The notes below the pieces were generated by a model. The model was not told the DNA's origin and made no database searches. It saw nothing but the letters and a program-made list of their open reading frames with translations. 52,553 bases of DNA, from positions 1 to 52,553 of the forward strand of contig JAHIWG010000089.1 in assembly GCA_018816345.1 (NCBI GenBank), in the 5' to 3' direction. A program made the translations under genes and the position numbers. Numbering within the stretch: the stretch's first letter is position 1; the number at the start of each line of letters is the position of its first letter. This document shows, one piece after another, positions 14,765 to 22,921 of this stretch. This stretch comes from Spirochaetota bacterium (GTDB lineage Bacteria; Spirochaetota; Spirochaetia; Treponematales; UBA12059).

Positions 14765-17410
14765 CTACGCCAAGTCCGCCAGGTACCGTTCGAGCTTGGC
14801 TGCCCGGATTTCCGCGTCCTTGAGCTTCTGCCGCTCCTTCTCCACGACGTCCGCGGGCGCGCTGGCCACGAAGGCCTCGTTGCCCAGCTTGGCCTTGGTG
14901 CGCTCGACGTAGGAACGCTCCTTCTCGGCTTCCTTGGCGAAGCGGGCCGCGAGCTGGGCGAAGTCCACGGCCTCCCGGGCGTAGACGTAGGCCTCGAAGC
15001 CCCTGCCCGCGAGCGCGAGCGCCCCGGCGGGCTTGGACTCGACGAACTCCACGCCCGAGGCCCCCGCCAGGAGCGCGACTAGCTCGGCGTTGCGGCGGAA
15101 GAAATCCCCTCCGTCGAAGCCCTCGTCGAAGCGCGCCGCGACGCGCAGCCGCTTCTCGGGCGCTATGCCGAACTCGCTACGGAGGCTGCGCACTATGGTG
15201 ACCAGCTCCTTCAGGGCGGAGAAGCGGGCGTCCAGGGCCGGATCGCGGCGGGCCGCCTCGTCGGCCGGATAGGGGCGGACGATCAGGCGCCCGACGGCGC
15301 CCGGCAGCTTGCCGTATATCTCCTCGGTGACGAAGGGCAGGAAGGGATGAAGGAGGGCCAGGGACTCCTCCAGCACCGACAGGAGCACGGTGACGGCCCT
15401 GTCCTTCTCTCCATCGTCCTCGGAGCGGGTCGAGAGCTTCGTCGCCTCGAGGTACCAGTCGCAGAAGTCGTTCCAGAAGAACTCGTAGGCCGCGCCTGCC
15501 GCGTCGTTGAAGCGGTAGGAGGCCAGAGCCTCGCGGATCTGGGCGGCGGCGCCGCTCAAGCGCAGGTAGATCCAGCGGTCGACGTCGTTCAGGGCCGGCG
15601 ACGCGACGAGCTCGCGGCCCTCGAGGTTCATGAGTATGTAGCGGCTGGCGTTCCACACCTTATTGGCGAACTTGGAGCCCAGCTTGAAGTCGTCCTTGTT
15701 TATGAGTATGTCCTGCGTCGACGTGTACAGGAAGGCGAGCGTGAACTTGAGCGCGTCGGCGCCGTACTCGTCCACGATCTCGAGGGGATCGATGCCGTTC
15801 CCGAGGGACTTGGACATCTTGCGGCCCTGCTTGTCGCGCACGAGCGTCGTCATGCAGACGTCCCGGAACGGGACCTTGCCCGTGAACTCGAGCCCGGCCA
15901 TGATCATCCTGGCCACCCAGAAGAAGATGATGTCGAAGCCGGTCAGGAGGGTCGTCGTCGGGTAGAACTTGCGGAAGTCGGCGGTCTCCTCCGGCCACCC
16001 GAGGGTGCTGAACGGCCATAGCCAGCTCGAGAACCAGGTATCGAGCACGTCCTCGTCCTGGGTCAGCTCGGTCGACTTGCAGAAGGGGCACTCGAGGGGC
16101 TCCTCGCGGGCGACGACGGTCTTGCCGCAATGGGCGCAGTGCCAGGCCGGGATACGGTGGCCCCACCATAGCTGGCGGCTGATGCACCAGTCGCGTATGT
16201 TCGTGAGCCAGTTCTCGTAGGTGTTCTCCCAGCGCTGGGGATAGAAGCGGACCTCGCCGTTCCGCCACGCCGCGAGGGCCTTGTCGGCGAGGGGGCGCAT
16301 CTTGACGAACCACTGCTTGGACAGGAAGGGCTCGACGACGGTGCGGCAGCGGTAGCAGTGGCCCACCGAGTGCGTGACGGGCTCCTTCTTCACGAACAGG
16401 CCGAGCGCCTCGAGGTCCTCGACGACCAGGGCGCGGGCGTCCTTGGCCTTGAGGCCCCGGTACTTGGCCGGGCATTGGTCGTTAAGCGTGCCGTCGGGGT
16501 TGAGTATGTTGACGCGGGGCAGGTCGTGGCGGCGGCCCACCTCGAAGTCGTTGGGGTCGTGGGCGGGCGTAATCTTGACCAGCCCCGTGCCGAAAGCCCG
16601 GTCGACGTAGGCGTCGGCCACCATCGGGATGGTCCTATCGGCCAAAGGCAGGCGGAGCATGGCTCCGGCCAGAGCCGCGTAGCGCTCGTCGTCGGGATGG
16701 TAGGCGACCGCGGTATCCCCGAGGAGGGTCTCGGGCCTGGTCGTGGCTATCTCTATATAGGCGGGGCCGCCGGCGGGCGGGTCCACGAGCTCGTAGCGGA
16801 TATGGTACATAGCGCCGGCCTCGTCTGCGTGCTCGACCTCGTCGTCCGATAGGGCCGTGCCGCACGAGGGGCACCAGTTGACCAGGTACTCGCCCTTGTA
16901 GACGAGGCCGCGCTCGTAGAGGGTCACGAAGACGTCGCGAACGGCCTTGGACAGGCCTTCGTCGAGGGTAAAGCGCTCGCGGCCCCAGTCGCACGAGGAA
17001 CCTATCTTCTCCAGCTGCTTCTTTATGACGTCGTGGTGCTCGTTCGCGACCTTCCAGGTCTCCTCCACGAACTTCTCGCGTCCCAGCTCGCGCCTCTCGA
17101 CGCCCTTGGCGCGGAGCTTCTTCTCGACGACGTGCTGGGTGGCGATGCCCGCGTGGTCGGTGCCCGGCAGCCATAGCGTCGGCTCGCCGCACATGCGGTG
17201 GAAGCGCGCGAGTATGTCGGGCATCGAGTTATTGAGGCCGTGGCCCATGTGGAGGACGCCGGTGACGTTCGGCGGCGGCATTACCATGACGAAGGGCTTC
17301 TTCCCGTTGGGGGCGACGGGGGCGAAGTAGCCCTCCGCCTGCCAAGCCGCGTAGATGCGGTCCTCGAATTCCTTGGGGTCGTAGGCCTTGGCCAGTTCGA
17401 CGGCTTTCAT
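14765..17410 (-). CDS. valS: valyl-tRNA synthetase
   Basis: An 881-residue class I synthetase that charges tRNA-Val. The HIGH motif appears in PPPNVTGVLHMGHG and the KMSKS motif in RKMSKSLGNG. Cysteine pairs in NWCPSCGTALSDDEVEH and in HCAHCGKTVV with CPFCKS may bind zinc. The editing (CP1) domain contains TTRPETLLGDTAVAYHP, the site that clears threonine mischarging. The C-terminal coiled coil that contacts the tRNA elbow is complete, so the length is normal for bacteria. GGAGG lies nine bases before the ATG. It is the first gene of a valS-HD-deoC group and is divergent from the K+ channel gene. Confidence 0.98.
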   Translation of the reverse strand: MKAVELAKAYDPKEFEDRIYAAWQAEGYFAPVAPNGKKPFVMVMPPPNVTGVLHMGHGLNNSMPDILARFHRMCGEPTLWLPGTDHAGIATQHVVEKKLRAKGVERRELGREKFVEETWKVANEHHDVIKKQLEKIGSSCDWGRERFTLDEGLSKAVRDVFVTLYERGLVYKGEYLVNWCPSCGTALSDDEVEHADEAGAMYHIRYELVDPPAGGPAYIEIATTRPETLLGDTAVAYHPDDERYAALAGAMLRLPLADRTIPMVADAYVDRAFGTGLVKITPAHDPNDFEVGRRHDLPRVNILNPDGTLNDQCPAKYRGLKAKDARALVVEDLEALGLFVKKEPVTHSVGHCYRCRTVVEPFLSKQWFVKMRPLADKALAAWRNGEVRFYPQRWENTYENWLTNIRDWCISRQLWWGHRIPAWHCAHCGKTVVAREEPLECPFCKSTELTQDEDVLDTWFSSWLWPFSTLGWPEETADFRKFYPTTTLLTGFDIIFFWVARMIMAGLEFTGKVPFRDVCMTTLVRDKQGRKMSKSLGNGIDPLEIVDEYGADALKFTLAFLYTSTQDILINKDDFKLGSKFANKVWNASRYILMNLEGRELVASPALNDVDRWIYLRLSGAAAQIREALASYRFNDAAGAAYEFFWNDFCDWYLEATKLSTRSEDDGEKDRAVTVLLSVLEESLALLHPFLPFVTEEIYGKLPGAVGRLIVRPYPADEAARRDPALDARFSALKELVTIVRSLRSEFGIAPEKRLRVAARFDEGFDGGDFFRRNAELVALLAGASGVEFVESKPAGALALAGRGFEAYVYAREAVDFAQLAARFAKEAEKERSYVERTKAKLGNEAFVASAPADVVEKERQKLKDAEIRAAKLERYLADLA

Positions 17411-17553
17411 GGGTAGTGTCCTCCGATGCTTCTCGTACCGTCCACCATACCAAAAAGGCCCCGTCTATGCAAAGGGCGCTCCAGAGCCCCGCGCCTTCGC
17501 GATTAGGCGGGAAGCCCTTATAAAACGGCGCCGTATCATCGATAGTATAGGTA

Positions 17554-18855
17554 ATGATACACTCCGACGATGCCGCCAAGCAGGTGTGGGACCTGCTCGT
17601 CGCGGCCCTCGCCGTGCTGAACGGCATACTGATCCCCCTCTACGTCGTCTACCCGGCGGCCACCGGCTTCTTGCCGGTATTCTCGCTCATAGCCGCGTGC
17701 TTCTTCGCGCTCGACATCGCCCTGGAATTCATTACCGCCTATCCGCTCGGCGGCGTCGTGGTCAGCGACAGGAAGGCGATAGCGAGGCGCTACCTGAGGG
17801 GCAATTTCGCCACCGACGCGGCGGCGGCCTTCCCCGGGCTCTTCCTCTACTCCGCCGGCGTCTTCTCCGGCGGCTACTTCGTCCCCCTATTGCTACTGCC
17901 CCTGCTCAAGCTATTCAAGCTCGGCACGACGCTCAGGCGAATAGGCGAAGCCAGGGTGAACCCCGCCATATTCAGGCTCGGCATGCTCGTGTTCTGGATC
18001 CTCATGGCCGCCCATATCATCGCGTGCGTTTGGATACTCGTATCAGGCAACCCGGAAGGCTTGGCGCCAATCGACCGGTACATCAAGTCGTTCTACTGGA
18101 CGATGACTACCCTGACGACCATAGGCTACGGCGACATCACCCCGAAGGGCAGCGGGCAGACGCTCTTCGTCATCGTGATAGAGATGTTCGGGGCCGCGAT
18201 GTACGGCCTCGTCATCGGAAATATAGCCGGCCTCATAGCCAACATAGACGTAGCCAAGAGCCAGTACCGCGAGAAGCTCGACCGCATCAACGCCTTCCTC
18301 AAGTACAGGAACATCCCCGACGCCCTCAGGCGTAAGATAAACGACTACTACAGCTACCTCTGGGCGACCAGGAAGGGCTATAACGAGATAGAGTTCCTCC
18401 ACGACCTGCCGGTGGCGCTCAAGGAGTCGGTGGCCCTGCACCTCAACAAGGAGATCATAGAGCGGGTCCCGCTGTTCGAGAAAGCCGAGCCGAGCCTCAT
18501 CAGGGACATCATCCTCCAGCTCGAGCCCGCCGTCTTCACGCCGGGCGACTACATCGTCCGCGCCGGGGAGCTCGGCCGCGACATGTTCTTCATCAGCAAG
18601 GGCTCGGTCGACGTCATATCGGCCGACGAGAAGGTAACCTACGCGACTCTCACCACCGGGCAGTTCTTCGGCGAGATATCGCTGCTCCTGAGCCTCCCCA
18701 GGAACGCAACCATCAAGGCCTCGAGCTTCTGCGACCTCTATCGCCTGGACAAGGAGCATTTCGACATCGTGATAGAGCGCTACCCCGACTTCAAGGAGTC
18801 GATAAGGGTGCTCGCCGCCAAGCGCCGCGAGGAGACTGAGTCGCGCCGGAAGTGA
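17554..18855 (+). CDS. cyclic-nucleotide-gated potassium channel-like protein
   Basis: A 433-residue inner-membrane protein. Hydrophobic segments run from about 12 to 232 in a voltage-gated-like six-helix plan, but the presumed S4 (FKLGTTLRRIGEAR) has few regular positive charges. The selectivity filter TIGYGD is at 189-194 and predicts K+ conduction. A C-linker follows, then a cyclic-nucleotide-binding domain at about 305-425 with FFGEISLLLSLPRNAT, in which R383 is the phosphate-binding arginine. This resembles CNG/MlotiK1/SthK-type channels; SthK comes from a spirochaete. The ATG is preceded by TAGTAT only five bases away and no clear ribosome binding site, so the message may be leaderless. 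It is divergent from valS. Confidence 0.9.
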   Translation: MIHSDDAAKQVWDLLVAALAVLNGILIPLYVVYPAATGFLPVFSLIAACFFALDIALEFITAYPLGGVVVSDRKAIARRYLRGNFATDAAAAFPGLFLYSAGVFSGGYFVPLLLLPLLKLFKLGTTLRRIGEARVNPAIFRLGMLVFWILMAAHIIACVWILVSGNPEGLAPIDRYIKSFYWTMTTLTTIGYGDITPKGSGQTLFVIVIEMFGAAMYGLVIGNIAGLIANIDVAKSQYREKLDRINAFLKYRNIPDALRRKINDYYSYLWATRKGYNEIEFLHDLPVALKESVALHLNKEIIERVPLFEKAEPSLIRDIILQLEPAVFTPGDYIVRAGELGRDMFFISKGSVDVISADEKVTYATLTTGQFFGEISLLLSLPRNATIKASSFCDLYRLDKEHFDIVIERYPDFKESIRVLAAKRREETESRRK

Positions 18856-18898
18856 CCCGCCATCTTGGCGGGCCATCCCGGCGGGCCATCCCGGCGGG
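18856..18898 (+). repeat. three 13-bp tandem repeats with a 7-bp hairpin
   Basis: CCATCTTGGCGGG (18860-18872) is followed by two copies of CCATCCCGGCGGG (18873-18885 and 18886-18898). CCCGCCA/TGGCGGG at 18856-18872 also forms a hairpin just after the channel gene stop. There is no T-run, so any terminator role is weak. Confidence 0.6.
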
Positions 18899-18911
18899 CC
18901 TGCCCCGCCCA

Positions 18912-18920
18912 TGCTATACT
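18912..18920 (+). promoter_or_regulatory. extended -10 promoter of the aminopeptidase gene
   Basis: TGC-TATACT at 18912-18920 is an extended -10 box, 53 bases before the GTG start. The leader in between can form a short GC hairpin (GCGCCG with CGGCGC) and then carries AAGGAG. Confidence 0.5.
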
Positions 18921-18973
18921 GCCAGGATATACAGGGCGCCGTGATCCTCGGCGCGCGTTATAAGGAGACTCCA

Positions 18974-20197
18974 GTGAACCCCATGGAACAATACGCCCGG
19001 CTCCTCGTCCGAGTCGGCGCCAACGTGCAGAAGGACCAGGTACTCGTCATAGACTCGCCCATCGACTGCGCGGAATTCGCGCGCCTAGCCCAGGTCGAGG
19101 CGTACCGCGCCGGCGCCGCCGAGGTGGTCTTCCGCTGGACGGACGAGAAGTCGGCCCGAGTCGGCTTCGATATGGCGGCCGACGCTAGCTTCGACCGCTA
19201 TCCCGAATGGGCGCGGGCCTTCTTCGACGGCTATTCCGACGCCGGGGCGGCGTTCCTCCATATCTTCGCCTCGGACCCCGAGATCATGAAGGGGGTAGAC
19301 CCCGAGCGCATGAGCCGAAAGAACAAGGCCCAGGCGAGGGCGCTCGAGCATTATCGCTCCCGACAGATGAGCGGCAAGCACGTATGGTGCGTGGCGTCGG
19401 TACCGACGGTAGCGTGGGCGAGGAAGGTCTTCCCGGGCAGGGGCGACGCAGAGGCGATAGAGGCCCTCTGGAAGGCCATCTACGAGACTGTCCGCATAGA
19501 CAGGGACGACCCGGTGGCCGCCTGGAAAGAGCACCTCGCGGCGCTCAGGGCCCGGATAGCGACGCTGCAGGGATACGCGTTCACGGCCTTGCGCTATAGG
19601 AACGGGCTAGGCACCAACCTGACCGTAGCCCTGCCGATCGGCCATCTCTGGTTCGGCGGCGGGGAGGATTCTCCCGGCGGCTACGAGATCGTGGCCAACA
19701 TGCCCACGGAGGAGGTCTTCACGATGCCGCATAAGGACGGCGCGAACGGCCGGGTCGTCGCCTCGATGCCGCTCAACCACAACGGCAACCTCGTCGAGGG
19801 ATTCTGGTTCGAGTTCAAGGACGGCCTCGTCGTCGACTACGGCGCAGACAAGGGCCTGGATACGCTCAAGTCGCTCCTGGACACCGACGAGGGCGCCCGC
19901 CGCCTCGGCGAGGTCGCGCTCGTACCCTACGGCTCGCCCATCTCGAGGCTCGGCATACTGTTCTACAATACGCTCTTCGACGAGAACGCGTCGTGCCACT
20001 TCGCCCTCGGCAAGGCCTATCCGACCTGCGTGTCGGGCGGCGCCGACATGGACGCGGCGGCGCTGGCCGCGGCAGGCGCCAACGACTCGCTCGTGCACGT
20101 CGACTTCATGATGGGTAGCGCCGACCTCTCCATAACCGGGATACGCCCCGACGGGAGCGAGGTCGCCGTGTTCGCCGACGGCGACTTCGCGTTCTAG
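18974..20197 (+). CDS. M29-family aminopeptidase
   Basis: A 407-residue metallo-aminopeptidase of the AmpS/PepS/T type, which removes N-terminal residues from peptides in the cytosol with two metal ions. Family signatures are present: EQYARLLVRVGANVQKDQVL at the start, NMPTEEVFTMPHKDGANG with the metal-binding glutamate, GFWFEFKDGLVVDYGADKG, LFYNTLFDENASCHFALGKAYP, and HVDFMMGS near the end with the H-x-D metal ligands. The GTG at 18974 is chosen because AAGGAG lies six bases before it; the ATG at 18983 is spaced too far. It is convergent with the MFS transporter gene, 17 bp apart, and may salvage peptides, but no oligopeptide importer is adjacent. Confidence 0.93.
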   Translation: MNPMEQYARLLVRVGANVQKDQVLVIDSPIDCAEFARLAQVEAYRAGAAEVVFRWTDEKSARVGFDMAADASFDRYPEWARAFFDGYSDAGAAFLHIFASDPEIMKGVDPERMSRKNKAQARALEHYRSRQMSGKHVWCVASVPTVAWARKVFPGRGDAEAIEALWKAIYETVRIDRDDPVAAWKEHLAALRARIATLQGYAFTALRYRNGLGTNLTVALPIGHLWFGGGEDSPGGYEIVANMPTEEVFTMPHKDGANGRVVASMPLNHNGNLVEGFWFEFKDGLVVDYGADKGLDTLKSLLDTDEGARRLGEVALVPYGSPISRLGILFYNTLFDENASCHFALGKAYPTCVSGGADMDAAALAAAGANDSLVHVDFMMGSADLSITGIRPDGSEVAVFADGDFAF

Positions 20198-20214
20198 CCC
20201 GCGCCGGCCCCGCG

Positions 20215-21507
20215 CTAGGCCTGGGACGCGCGCTCGCGCAGCGTGCGTTTCAGGTCCTCGATATCCTTGGGGATGTAGCGGCCGGCGAAGACGAAGAACA
20301 GGAAGCAGAGCCCCCACGCCCCTAGGCATATAGAGAGTATCGACCCCTCGAGGGAGAAGCGGTCCGCGAGGATGCCGGCCAGCAGCGGCGCGGCGGCCGA
20401 GCCGGCCGTCTCTATGAAGTTCTGGACCGCGTTGGTCGTCGCCCGTATCTCCGGCTCGGTGACGTCGTAGAACGAGGAGATGACGTTAGGCGACGCGAAG
20501 GGCATGAAGAAGGCGGCAACGCAGAGGAAGGCCCCGAAGAGGACCTGGTTCTCGACCGGCGACTCGATCGCCAGGAGGAGGAAGACGGCGCCGAGGGCGA
20601 CGCCGGCCGCGCCGACTATGACGCGCCCCTTGGGCGTCCTCTTGAAGAGCCTATCGCCTATCATGCCGCCTACGGGGTAGCCGACGGCCATGAGGAGGAC
20701 GGCCGGCACCATGGTCAGGAGCTGCGCCTCCCCAGAGAAGCCGCGCGATTTCTCAAGGTAGGCGAAGATATAGTACGTGATCACCTGCCACGGGAAGACG
20801 CCTATGAAGCCCTGTAGGAAGAGGATGATGAGGCTCTTCTTCCTGAACAGCCCGCCGACCGTCTTCCAGCTGAACTTGAACTTGGAGTCGAGGTCGGAAA
20901 CGCCGGCGAGCTCCGGCTCGGAGGCGCCCCTCGGCTGGTCCTTGACGCCGAAGAACAGCACGACGGCGACCGCTACGCCGAGGCCTCCCGTAAGGTAGAA
21001 TATCTTGCGCCAGCCCCACATCGAGCCGAGCACTATGGCGAGCACCATGCCGACGAGGTAGCCTATCGGCTGCGCGACCTGCAGGAAGCCGTAGACCTTG
21101 CCGCGCATCTTGGCGGGGAAGTAGTCGGATATGAGGCTATAGATGCCCGGGTAGCTGGAGTCGTCGATGCCGGTAGACGCCCGGGTTATGAGGAATATCG
21201 AGTACGTCGGGGCTACCGCGTTGAGCCAGGTCGTGCAGCCCCATATAAGCGACGCGAGGGCCAGGAGCTTAGGCCGGGCGTAGTGGTCGTACAGCCAGCC
21301 CCAGAGCGGATAGCTGAGGGCCCCGACGACCAGGGCCGAGGTGTTCAAGAGCCCCCACTGCGTGTAGTTGATCTTGAACGTATCCATGATCTGACTCTGG
21401 AGCGGGCCGATGAGGAGCTTATCGGTCTGGTGCAGGAGCATGAAGAAGAAGAAGGAGCCGAATGCGAAGCGCGCTCCCTTTTTGGCCATTCCATCGTTTT
21501 TACCCAT
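20215..21507 (-). CDS. MFS transporter, Spinster-like
   Basis: A 430-residue, 12-helix major facilitator permease. The loop after helix 2 reads GWLYDHYARPKLL, and helix 4 to 5 contains RASTGIDDSSYPGIYSLISDYFPAKMRGKVYG, resembling the G(I/V)(D/G)EASY pattern of the Spinster branch, which moves organic acids or lipids in other organisms. The cargo is unknown. The ATG at 21507 is chosen because the first helix follows closely and GGAAAGGA lies upstream; the longer frame to 21645 would cross the promoter area of the divergent Gre-like gene. No regulator is adjacent. Confidence 0.85.
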   Translation of the reverse strand: MGKNDGMAKKGARFAFGSFFFFMLLHQTDKLLIGPLQSQIMDTFKINYTQWGLLNTSALVVGALSYPLWGWLYDHYARPKLLALASLIWGCTTWLNAVAPTYSIFLITRASTGIDDSSYPGIYSLISDYFPAKMRGKVYGFLQVAQPIGYLVGMVLAIVLGSMWGWRKIFYLTGGLGVAVAVVLFFGVKDQPRGASEPELAGVSDLDSKFKFSWKTVGGLFRKKSLIILFLQGFIGVFPWQVITYYIFAYLEKSRGFSGEAQLLTMVPAVLLMAVGYPVGGMIGDRLFKRTPKGRVIVGAAGVALGAVFLLLAIESPVENQVLFGAFLCVAAFFMPFASPNVISSFYDVTEPEIRATTNAVQNFIETAGSAAAPLLAGILADRFSLEGSILSICLGAWGLCFLFFVFAGRYIPKDIEDLKRTLRERASQA

Positions 21508-21646
21508 CGTCGCGTATCGTCCTTTCCTACCCTCCCGCTCTGCGAGGGGGAGCCTCGAACAATCTAAGCCCGGCCGGGCGGTAACGCAAGCGAATAGTGG
21601 GAGCGGGGCTTGAGGCCGCGCGGATATGGCTATAGAATCGGTCATA

Positions 21647-21677
21647 GCATAGGCCGAAGCATCGGCCTATGCTTCGG
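21647..21677 (+). promoter_or_regulatory. mutually exclusive hairpins before the Gre-like gene
   Basis: GCATAGGCCGA (21647-21657) pairs with TCGGCCTATGC (21662-21672) in an 11-bp stem. Alternatively CCGAAGCA (21654-21661) pairs with TGCTTCGG (21670-21677), which reaches into the CGGGGG ribosome binding site eight bases before the ATG. Both cannot form together, so the leader could switch between an open and a closed ribosome site. Pairing is read directly; regulation is inferred. Confidence 0.45.
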
Positions 21678-21684
21678 GGGCGCC

Positions 21685-22230
21685 ATGTCCAGGGCATTCG
21701 TAGGAGACGACCAGTACGATTCCGCGGACGACGAGGCGCCCGAGCTCAAGGTGCCCATTCCGGCCGGCTCGCGCAACTACCTGACTCCGGAAGGCGCGGC
21801 GGCTCTCGCGGGCGAGCTAGGGCGGCTGGAGACAGAGGAGAGGCCGCGGCTAGCCTCCGAGATAGACAGGTTGGGAAAGGCCGCCGGCAAGGACGCCCCG
21901 GACGCGCTGTCCAACGCGCGGAGGGCCCTGAACAAGGTGGACCGACGCATAGAGTACCTTTCGCGGATGGCCTCGATAGCGGAGACGGTCGAGCCTCCCT
22001 CCGGCGGCTACGCCTCCGTGCGCTTCGGCGCGACCGCGACGGTCGGGGACGCGGACGGCGGGCTATCGGAGTATAGGATAGTAGGCGTCGACGAGGCGGA
22101 CCCGGAGCGCGGCCTCATCGGCTGGACGAGCCCGATAGCCAGGGCGCTCATAGGCAAGAAGCCCGGCGACGAGGCGGTAGCCGCCCTCCCCGACGGCGAG
22201 CGGCGGCTAGTGGTCGTCGCGGTTCGTTGA
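21685..22230 (+). CDS. GreA/GreB-family transcription factor with altered tip
   Basis: A 181-residue protein. After an acidic 35-residue extension, YLTPEGAAALAGELGRLETEERPRLASEIDRL matches the first coiled-coil helix of GreB, and ALNKVDRRIEYLSRM the second. The C-terminal FKBP-like domain has YRIVGVDEADPERGLIGWTSPIARALIGKKPGDE, very close to GreB. The coiled-coil tip, normally GDxSENAxY with the acidic residues that stimulate RNA cleavage in RNA polymerase, reads GKDAPDALS here and lacks the SEN core. It may still bind the secondary channel but be poor in cleavage, as known for Gfh1-like relatives. The ATG at 21685 follows CGGGGG; an upstream in-frame ATG lies in the hairpin leader. Confidence 0.85.
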   Translation: MSRAFVGDDQYDSADDEAPELKVPIPAGSRNYLTPEGAAALAGELGRLETEERPRLASEIDRLGKAAGKDAPDALSNARRALNKVDRRIEYLSRMASIAETVEPPSGGYASVRFGATATVGDADGGLSEYRIVGVDEADPERGLIGWTSPIARALIGKKPGDEAVAALPDGERRLVVVAVR

Positions 22231-22259
22231 GACGGACGGCCGAGAGGCGCCCGGGCGGC

Positions 22260-22580
22260 TCAGCGCCGCCTACTGGATAGGGTCTTGTCCATCAGACGTT
22301 GGAATTCGGCCGTAAGCCGCTCCCGCACCTCGTAGTCGTCCCGTATAGTCTCGTACGCGCTGGACTCCTCTACGAACAGCTCCGAAGGCGGGATCTCGAG
22401 AGCCTCCGCGATAAGGTTTATATTCCTAGGGGACGGGAATCGCTTGAGTATCTCTATGTTGCCTATCATCGTTGGCGAGCATCCCACGCGTTCCGCCAAC
22501 GCCATCTGAGACAGCTTATAGAGTTCCCGGTAACGCTTCATATTCCGCGCCAAGAGCACGCGAACGTCGGTATACGGCAT
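22260..22580 (-). CDS. XRE-family transcriptional regulator
   Basis: A 106-residue protein whose residues 6-70 form a Cro/CI-type helix-turn-helix: VRVLLARNMKRYRELYKLSQMALAERVGCSPTMIGNIE, followed by RFPSPRNINLIAEALEIPPSELF. The remaining 35 residues are charged and probably helical. It would bind DNA as a dimer and may repress its own gene through the imperfect palindrome 67 bp upstream. AAAGGA is seven bases before the ATG at 22580; an earlier ATG in the same frame has no such site. The stop lies 29 bp from the convergent Gre-like gene. Confidence 0.88.
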   Translation of the reverse strand: MPYTDVRVLLARNMKRYRELYKLSQMALAERVGCSPTMIGNIEILKRFPSPRNINLIAEALEIPPSELFVEESSAYETIRDDYEVRERLTAEFQRLMDKTLSSRRR

Positions 22581-22646
22581 GCGAGTCCTTTCCGCGGCGG
22601 TGATTGTCACCCCTGGCGGGAAAGGCCTCAATAATCCTTAAGACGA

Positions 22647-22677
22647 TATAGCTATCGCCTATTAGGCTATAGCGATA
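22647..22677 (-). promoter_or_regulatory. 31-bp imperfect palindrome upstream of the XRE gene
   Basis: TATAGCTATCGCC (22647-22659) and GGCTATAGCGATA (22665-22677) are inverted repeats with 11 of 13 matches around a five-base centre. Candidate operator for the XRE regulator. The rest of the gap 22581-22921 shows no supported gene. Confidence 0.4.
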
Positions 22678-22921
22678 ACGATTCTCCTCCGCCCGTCGCG
22701 GAAAAACAGGCTATAGGTTCCCCGAGCGACAGCTCCAGCCGGAACTCGCCTGGGCGTAGCCGCGTACCGCTCGCGCGCGTCCGGCCCGCGCGAGGCCGCG
22801 CCGAGCCTTCGCAACGCCGCGTCGAGGTATAGCGGCGTCTGGCGGAGCATCCGATCATAGAACCTTGCGAGGGGGCTCGACGCGACGATCGAAGGGAAGC
22901 TCGGGGAGACGTGACGCGCGC

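Noticed and set aside
22662-22850. A 62-residue minus-strand frame (starts MLRQTPLYLDAALRRLG)
   Set aside because: No ribosome binding site and no recognised family, and it overlaps the palindrome region upstream of the XRE gene.
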